A stretch of DNA of 64,000 nt from Syncephalis plumigaleata. Taxonomy: Eukaryota; Zoopagomycota; Zoopagomycetes; Zoopagales; Piptocephalidaceae. The position numbers and the translations under genes are program-made. The stretch is from positions 62,001 to 126,000 of the forward strand of contig JAIXMF010000008.1 in the NCBI GenBank assembly GCA_025201365.1. Reading direction: 5' to 3'. This document shows positions 58,062-64,000 of the stretch, in pieces (the first letter of the stretch is position 1; each line of letters begins with the position of its first letter). The notes under the pieces were generated by a model. It was not told where the DNA came from, made no database searches, and saw only the letters and a list, made by a program, of their open reading frames with translations.

Positions 58062-61000
58062 ATGAGACAGACCACATTCCTACAGGAGCAGCTCGTTCCT
58101 GGTGACACCGAGGATACTTCTATTGCCTCCGGTCTATGGAATCCCTATTTCATTGCTTCAACCAAGGAAGGAAGCAGTAGTATGGTTAGTTTGCTATTAT
58201 CTAATACAGCGCTTAAGCTAATATACATATACATATATACATATATACATTGTTGTAAATGATAGCATATTAGTAATTTCGATGTTAGTTCCATAGTAGC
58301 CCATGATAGTATATTGTAAGTTAAAGTCATACCTAATATACAATGATAATCATGATTGTAATCGCTTTTATTCATCTATTATGTAAAAATATCCAGTTGG
58401 ATTCAAGTTACTTTGCCATTTTTGGCACTTATCGCATACGTTGTCGGTGTCGTATGTAAGCGACATGCCCTAAAGAATGGTAATCGGTATCAAACAGTAC
58501 CTGCAACAGCATCCATTAATGCTGAAGACGATGCTTCGGTGAGCAATACACGATTGAGTGTCGATGAAGATGAGGTACCCAGTTATGAAGAGAGTCTACT
58601 CGGTGACATTCGAAGCAATTACTCCACTGCCAATATGGTGTATGAACCTGATACAGGTCTACCACTAGCAGACTCGGAACTACAATGGTCACGACTTGAC
58701 GCCATACGTGTTGTGCTATCATTGAGTGTATGCACACTGGCTATACTCCAATTGATACGACATGCAAGTGATGGCATAACACAGACAAGTCTACTGCATC
58801 TATTCGAACTACTATTATGGGTAAGTCATGCTAGGGTAGCATGTACATTTATCTAATCCTACATGATATTAGATTCCAATGACCATTGAAGTATACCTAC
58901 GTCTTAGATTTGGACAATGGAATACGAATCGTCCATCCGTGATATTCCTATGTCTATTCTATGTGGCTGCCTACATTGGCGCTAGTATTGAATTAGCACG
59001 CCAAGTACAGTCCGGCCACTTTGACATCAATAGCATGGATGGTCGTGTTACACTCGTGCGTGTATTCTTGTTGTTCTTTTTGTTTTGCACGGCTATTCTA
59101 GCACGAATCAAACCTATTGTCATTAGTGGAAATCGTGAGATGTCCCATGAATTCGGTGAATCCTTCTTCCAGTATACTACCTACAACTGGCTTACCCCAC
59201 TAGTATGGCTTGGTTACAAACGTCCTCTTCAATCCGATGATCTATGGGCGTTACGGCCGAGAGATAGGGCGGATACAGTGGTTAAAATATATCAAAAGAA
59301 CAAGTTAGTATTTTGTCATCTACATTGATCGAGGCAATATGCTAATTGACATGGCTATGCTATTGACACGCAGGAGTACCACGTTGCTATTATCGCTGGT
59401 TCGAGTGGTACGCAAGGATCTTATCATTCAGTTAACATTCTCGACACTCTATGCATTTATGAGTTTTTCAATGCCACTCTTTATGAATCTCCTGATCGAG
59501 TATATTGCCGATCCCACTACCGCCACACCAACGATGGCAATGCTCTATGCCGTTGGTTTATTCGTCGGTTCCGTGCTCATTAGTACATTCGGACAACGTG
59601 CCTTCTGGATCGGTAGACAGATTAGTCTTCGCGTTCGTGCTATTCTGTCCAACGAGTTGTTCATCAAATCACTACGTCGTCGTATCGTTGCCAAATCCAA
59701 GGCAAAGGCAAAGGCAGCCTCGGTAGTCGAGGATGACACCGATACCCCTGATGATAAAAAGGAGGCCACGGATGAAGGTAAAGAGGGGAAGGACGATCCG
59801 GCCGATGTTGGATCCATTACCAATTTGCTTAGTGTCGATACCAATAGTATTGGCGATATCAGTGCCTATCTTCATCAGATATGGTTTGCACCAATTCGAT
59901 GCGCACTAGCATTTATACTCTTGTGGAAATTATTGGGTGCGGCTATGCTATTCGGTCTAGGAGTTACTGTACCCTTGGTCTATGTATCCAGTGTGGTGAG
60001 TCAGAGGTTCTCTTCTGTACATGAGAAACTGATGAAAAAGACGGATAAACGACTTGCAGCCTCGAATGAGGTAAGTAATAATGAAGCATTATTTTATTAT
60101 TACATATATACTGACGCACATATATATCTATGTACACACATATATATATTCGATAGGTATTACATGGTATTCGTATTATTAAGCTCTTTGCTTGGGAGGA
60201 ACAATTCCGTGAGCGTGTAATGTCTCGTCGTCAAGATGAGTTGGACGGCATTTGGAAGCGTTTAATAATGTTCATTTACTATATGATTCTTGGATTTGCC
60301 ACACCCACCATTATTACATTCACGATATTTGGTGCACACACTTGGCTATTGGGTAATCCGCTTACTGCATCCACTGCATTCACCTCGTTGGCTTTGTTGA
60401 ACATATTGCGTGAAGCCATTGAACAACTACCTGAAACGATCATCTGGACGTTGCAAGGCCGTGTTAGTCTGGGTCGTATTGCCAAATTCTTAGCTGAACC
60501 TGATATCGAATACGAGGTTCCACTAAATGTCAACCACGGCTTTGATTATAATGAAGTTGAAAAGATCGGATTCGAGGATGCCGATGTTCAATGGAGTGAA
60601 GAGCAACAACAACAACAACACGAAGAAGTGACTATTACTAGTGGAGAAGAAGATACGACAGCAACAGCAAATGCTAAACCCGAGATATTTATGCTAAAAG
60701 GATTAAACATGCAATTCCCTATTGGTGAATTCAGTGTTATCGCAGGACCTACCGGTTGTGGCAAATCTTCATTATTACACGCACTACTTGGCGGTACGTT
60801 ATGCAATATTACTGTCATACTATAGTAGACACTAACTAGTAATTGACTGATAGAAATGCGTTGTATTCGTGGTAAAACGTTTATTCCACGTCGACCATCC
60901 GATGGTAGTATATTCAGTGGATCCATTTATAATGTAGCGTATGTGGCTCAACAGGCATGGCTACAGAATTTGTCGATTCGTGATAACATTCTATTTGGCG

Positions 61001-63920
61001 AGGAATACGACGAGACTCGTTATAAACAAGTGATATTCGCTTGTGCACTCGAGCGTGATCTAGAGATACTCGATGCTGGTGATCGTACGGAGATTGGCGA
61101 GAAGGGCGTCACACTATCCGGTGGACAGAAGCAACGTGTGGCATTGGCGCGTGCCATATACAGTTCAGCGAAGCATATCCTGCTAGATGATTGCTTATCG
61201 GCAGTGGATGCACACACCGCCAAACATATTGTCGAGCATTGCTTGCAAGGACCATTAATGCAGGGGCGTACACGCATACTGGTCACTCATCATGTTGAAC
61301 TATGCGCACCACTAGCCTCATTCATTGTAATAATGCAAGAGGGACGAATTGCCGGACAAGGCTCGCTTGAAACGGTGCTAGCCAACGGTCTCTTATCGGA
61401 ACTTAACAATGCATCAGCGCCACCCACTAGACAGCCATCACCCATGTCTGGTACTTCTACACCACGTAACAACAACAACAACGACAATACGAAAACTAAG
61501 GAAAAAGAACCCTCAGACAATGAAACGACAGATATCGAGGAATCCAATAATGAACAGGCACCGTTAATTGCTAAACAGTCAACTGCTGTATCTGGTAAAC
61601 TGACTGAAGATGAAGGACATCAACAGGGTGCAGTTGGATTGGCAGTGTATCGCACCTACATTGAAGCAAGTGGTGGCTACGCTGCATGGGCAGTTATCGT
61701 AGCATTCTATCTTCTTTCTCAAGCCGTTGTTCTATTGCAAACCTACTGGCTAAGAACTTGGGCCAACTCTTACGAAACGAATAGCGACGATAAGGATGAT
61801 GTTCGACAAAAGTCCGGCTACTATTTAGTAATCTACGTTGGTTTCGGTGTACTCGTCATTGTCATTTCGTGCATTCGTAATATCATCTTATATCGCGGTT
61901 CCTTAAAAGCGAGTAAAACGCTATTTAAACGTTTACTTGATTGTATCCTATTCGCGAGGATACGCTTCTTTGACACGACACCTATCGGTCGTATTATGAA
62001 TCGATTCAGCAAGGATATTGAAACTATCGATCTCGAGGTTGCTATATGTATCGCGTTCTTCCTCGTTGCATGCGTCGAGGCACTTGGTACGGTAGTGGCC
62101 ATTTCCTACGTGACACCCAAATTCTTATTTGCAAGTGTATTCATCGGTAAGTACATGTCGATTATTCCGACAGTGGCAGATCGGTTAACTCCTTACTATT
62201 TATAATAGCGGCGGCATATGTTGTTATTTCATTGCTATTTGTCAAGACGTCGCGTGAACTTAAACGAATTGAATCCGTATCCAAATCACCATTATTCACG
62301 CTATTTGGCGAGGCACTCAAGTAAGTTGTCATTAGTCGACCGATGCCAAGTATAACTGAGCGATACTAACTGGCTGCGCATAGTGGTGTGGGCACTATTC
62401 GTGCATTTGGTATGGAGAGTCGATTTATGCGCACTAACCTGGAACGTATCGACGATATGAATCGACCCTACTACCTTATCTGGGGTGTCAATCGTTGGCT
62501 AGCATGGCGTACAGATTTCTTTGGTGCTGTTGTGTCATTCTCGGCTGCCATGTTTATTGTATTCGCTTCGGACTCGATTGATGCCGGTCTCGCGGTTTCT
62601 CCCTTAGTTTCGCACTTAACTTTGTGGAGATTATCATGGTAAGCGTGCAATATACCGCTATAGTCCGTACATGATAGCTAATGTGCTAAACTTTAAACTT
62701 TACCACAGTGGCTTATTCGTATGTACGGTTATGTCGAGATGAATATGAATAGTATCGAACGTGTCAAGGAATACTTTGACATTGAACAGGAGGCACCGGC
62801 TATCATCGAGGATAATCGAGTCGATGAGAATGTAAGCATGACTTGCTGTGTCATAAGATTATGCTCTATTGTTTATTAATCATGCTGTCATGTATACATC
62901 ATGTAGTGGCCAGAGAATGGTGAGGTTAGAGTGGAGAGCTTGATGCTACGATACACGCAGGAGCATGATCCGGTAGTTCAGGATCTCTCCTTTGTCGTTC
63001 GACCCGGTGAACGTGTCGGTATTGTTGGTAGAACAGGCAAGTGAATACGCTTTACATTAATTAACATGGTAGCATGATGATTAATATTCGTTTATTGTAC
63101 ATTTACATTATCGTTTAGGTGCTGGCAAATCAACCTTGGCCATTTCTCTATTCCGATTTGTTGAGGCATCATCTGGTCGGATTATTATCGACGGCGTTGA
63201 TATCAGCAAGATTGGTTTATACGATCTACGCTCGCATCTCACCATCATTCCGCAAGATCCCGTCTTGTTCAACGGTACTATTCGTAGCAACATCGATCCA
63301 TTCGATATGTACGACGATGAAGCAATCTGGAATGCACTACGTAGAAGTCACTTGATCGACGGTAGCGATAACCGACCCCTGGTCTTGAATCGCTTGATGC
63401 ACCTGTATCCGAGAATGGATCCAATTTCAGTCAAGGACAACGACAATTGCTAGCCATGGCGCGTGCTTTACTACGCAATAACAAGGTAAGACGATTCATT
63501 CGGCGCTTTTATTGTAACAACACCAAATGACTAATATCCATACTCTAGCTTATCATTATGGACGAGGCAACTGCATCAGTTGATTTCGACACTGATGCCA
63601 AGATTCAACAAACTATTCGACAAGAATTCTCGCAAGCAACGCTACTTTGTATAGCACATCGTTTGCGTACCATTATCGATTATGATAAAGTACTTGTTAT
63701 GGGTGAGTATACGCGCTATTGCACTAATAAAGATGTAGGCAATACTAATCAGGTATCATTAGATGCGGGCAAACTAGTGGAATATGACTCGCCCTACACG
63801 CTGATACAACAGCCAGATAGTTTGTTCCGACTATTGTGCGAACGGTCTGGCGAGTTTGAAACGTTACTTGAACTTGCCAGTGCCACGAAAGGTGTGGGCA
63901 GCTCACAAAGCACGCTCTAA
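58062..63920 (+). CDS. ABCC/MRP-type full ABC transporter
   Basis: ABCC exporters move glutathione conjugates and other organic anions, in fungi mainly into the vacuole (Ycf1/Bpt1-like). About 13 exons encode roughly 1600 aa. An N-terminal hydrophobic TMD0 region (58395-59100) precedes the linker with [31 protein letters not shown], typical of ABCC. TMD1 follows. NBD1 has Walker [10 protein letters not shown] (near 60748), signature [14 protein letters not shown] and [15 protein letters not shown]2 includes [24 protein letters not shown]2 has GRTGAGKST (63020-63130, split by an intron), [19 protein letters not shown], signature [14 protein letters not shown] and [11 protein letters not shown]. 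In NBD1 Asp replaces the Walker B Glu (DDCLSAVD), usual for ABCC. One base is lost in CCCC at 63376-63379. The exon 1-2 joint near 58180-58400 is uncertain. AATAAA lies at 63955-63960. Confidence 0.9.
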
Positions 63921-63954
63921 TCATGCATCATTGTTCATGTTTACGCTATTTGTA

Positions 63955-63960
63955 ATAAAT
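63955..63960 (+). terminator. ABC transporter poly(A) signal
   Basis: AATAAA 34 nt after the ABC stop codon. Confidence 0.55.
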
Positions 63961-64000
63961 CTATATTACAATGAATATCATTCCTATTACATAAATAGTG

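Noticed and set aside
1-64000. tRNA, rRNA or CRISPR features
   Set aside because: I looked for B-box-like GTTC-A--CC elements and paired arms in the gaps and found none convincing; there is no regular repeat-spacer array.

Overview
The window is nuclear DNA from a compact eukaryotic genome, most likely a fungus from an early-diverging lineage. The genes carry many short introns (about 48-90 nt) with GTAAGT-like donors and TAG acceptors. Intergenic gaps are small and AATAAA signals lie close to stops. Tiny secreted proteins have dibasic (Kex2-type) sites, the LINE is of a Tad/I-like type known from fungi, and housekeeping genes such as MDN1, POL2, SER3 and IFRD are present. The exact taxon cannot be read from the sequence.

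Layout: 1-1781 is non-coding apart from the promoter of a 40-residue secreted peptide (1782-1904). A SUN-domain nuclear-envelope gene follows (2729-5828), then a 14-exon midasin gene (MDN1, 6268-23465). A full-length LINE with 14-bp target-site duplications sits in the MDN1 3' flank (23497-30035). Next come a SerA-type phosphoglycerate dehydrogenase (30269-31915) and, tail-to-tail with it, the DNA polymerase epsilon catalytic subunit (32051-39639, minus). A divergent intergenic region with MCB and CRE sites separates POL2 from an IFRD gene (40400-42344). A seven-transmembrane protein gene (42678-43628) is followed by a decayed second copy of the same block. Then come an INPP5F/SAC2-like phosphoinositide phosphatase (44453-49090), an MFS transporter (49334-51028, minus), a second 7TM paralogue (52368-53352), a second secreted peptide tail-to-tail with it (53559-53780, minus), an F-box protein (54281-56378, minus) and an ABCC/MRP transporter (58062-63920).

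Most genes are unrelated housekeeping functions: ribosome biogenesis, DNA replication, serine synthesis, phosphoinositide turnover, transport and the nuclear envelope. The accessory signals are two secreted-peptide genes that share promoter and 5' leader sequence, two orphan 7TM genes plus a 7TM relic, and an apparently recent LINE.

Main caution: five host genes (SUN, MDN1, IFRD, F-box, ABC) are interrupted by 17 single-base losses, nearly all in or beside short homopolymers. Adding one base at each makes the SUN, MDN1, IFRD and F-box reading lengths exact multiples of three. They look like consensus errors of the assembly rather than dead genes.
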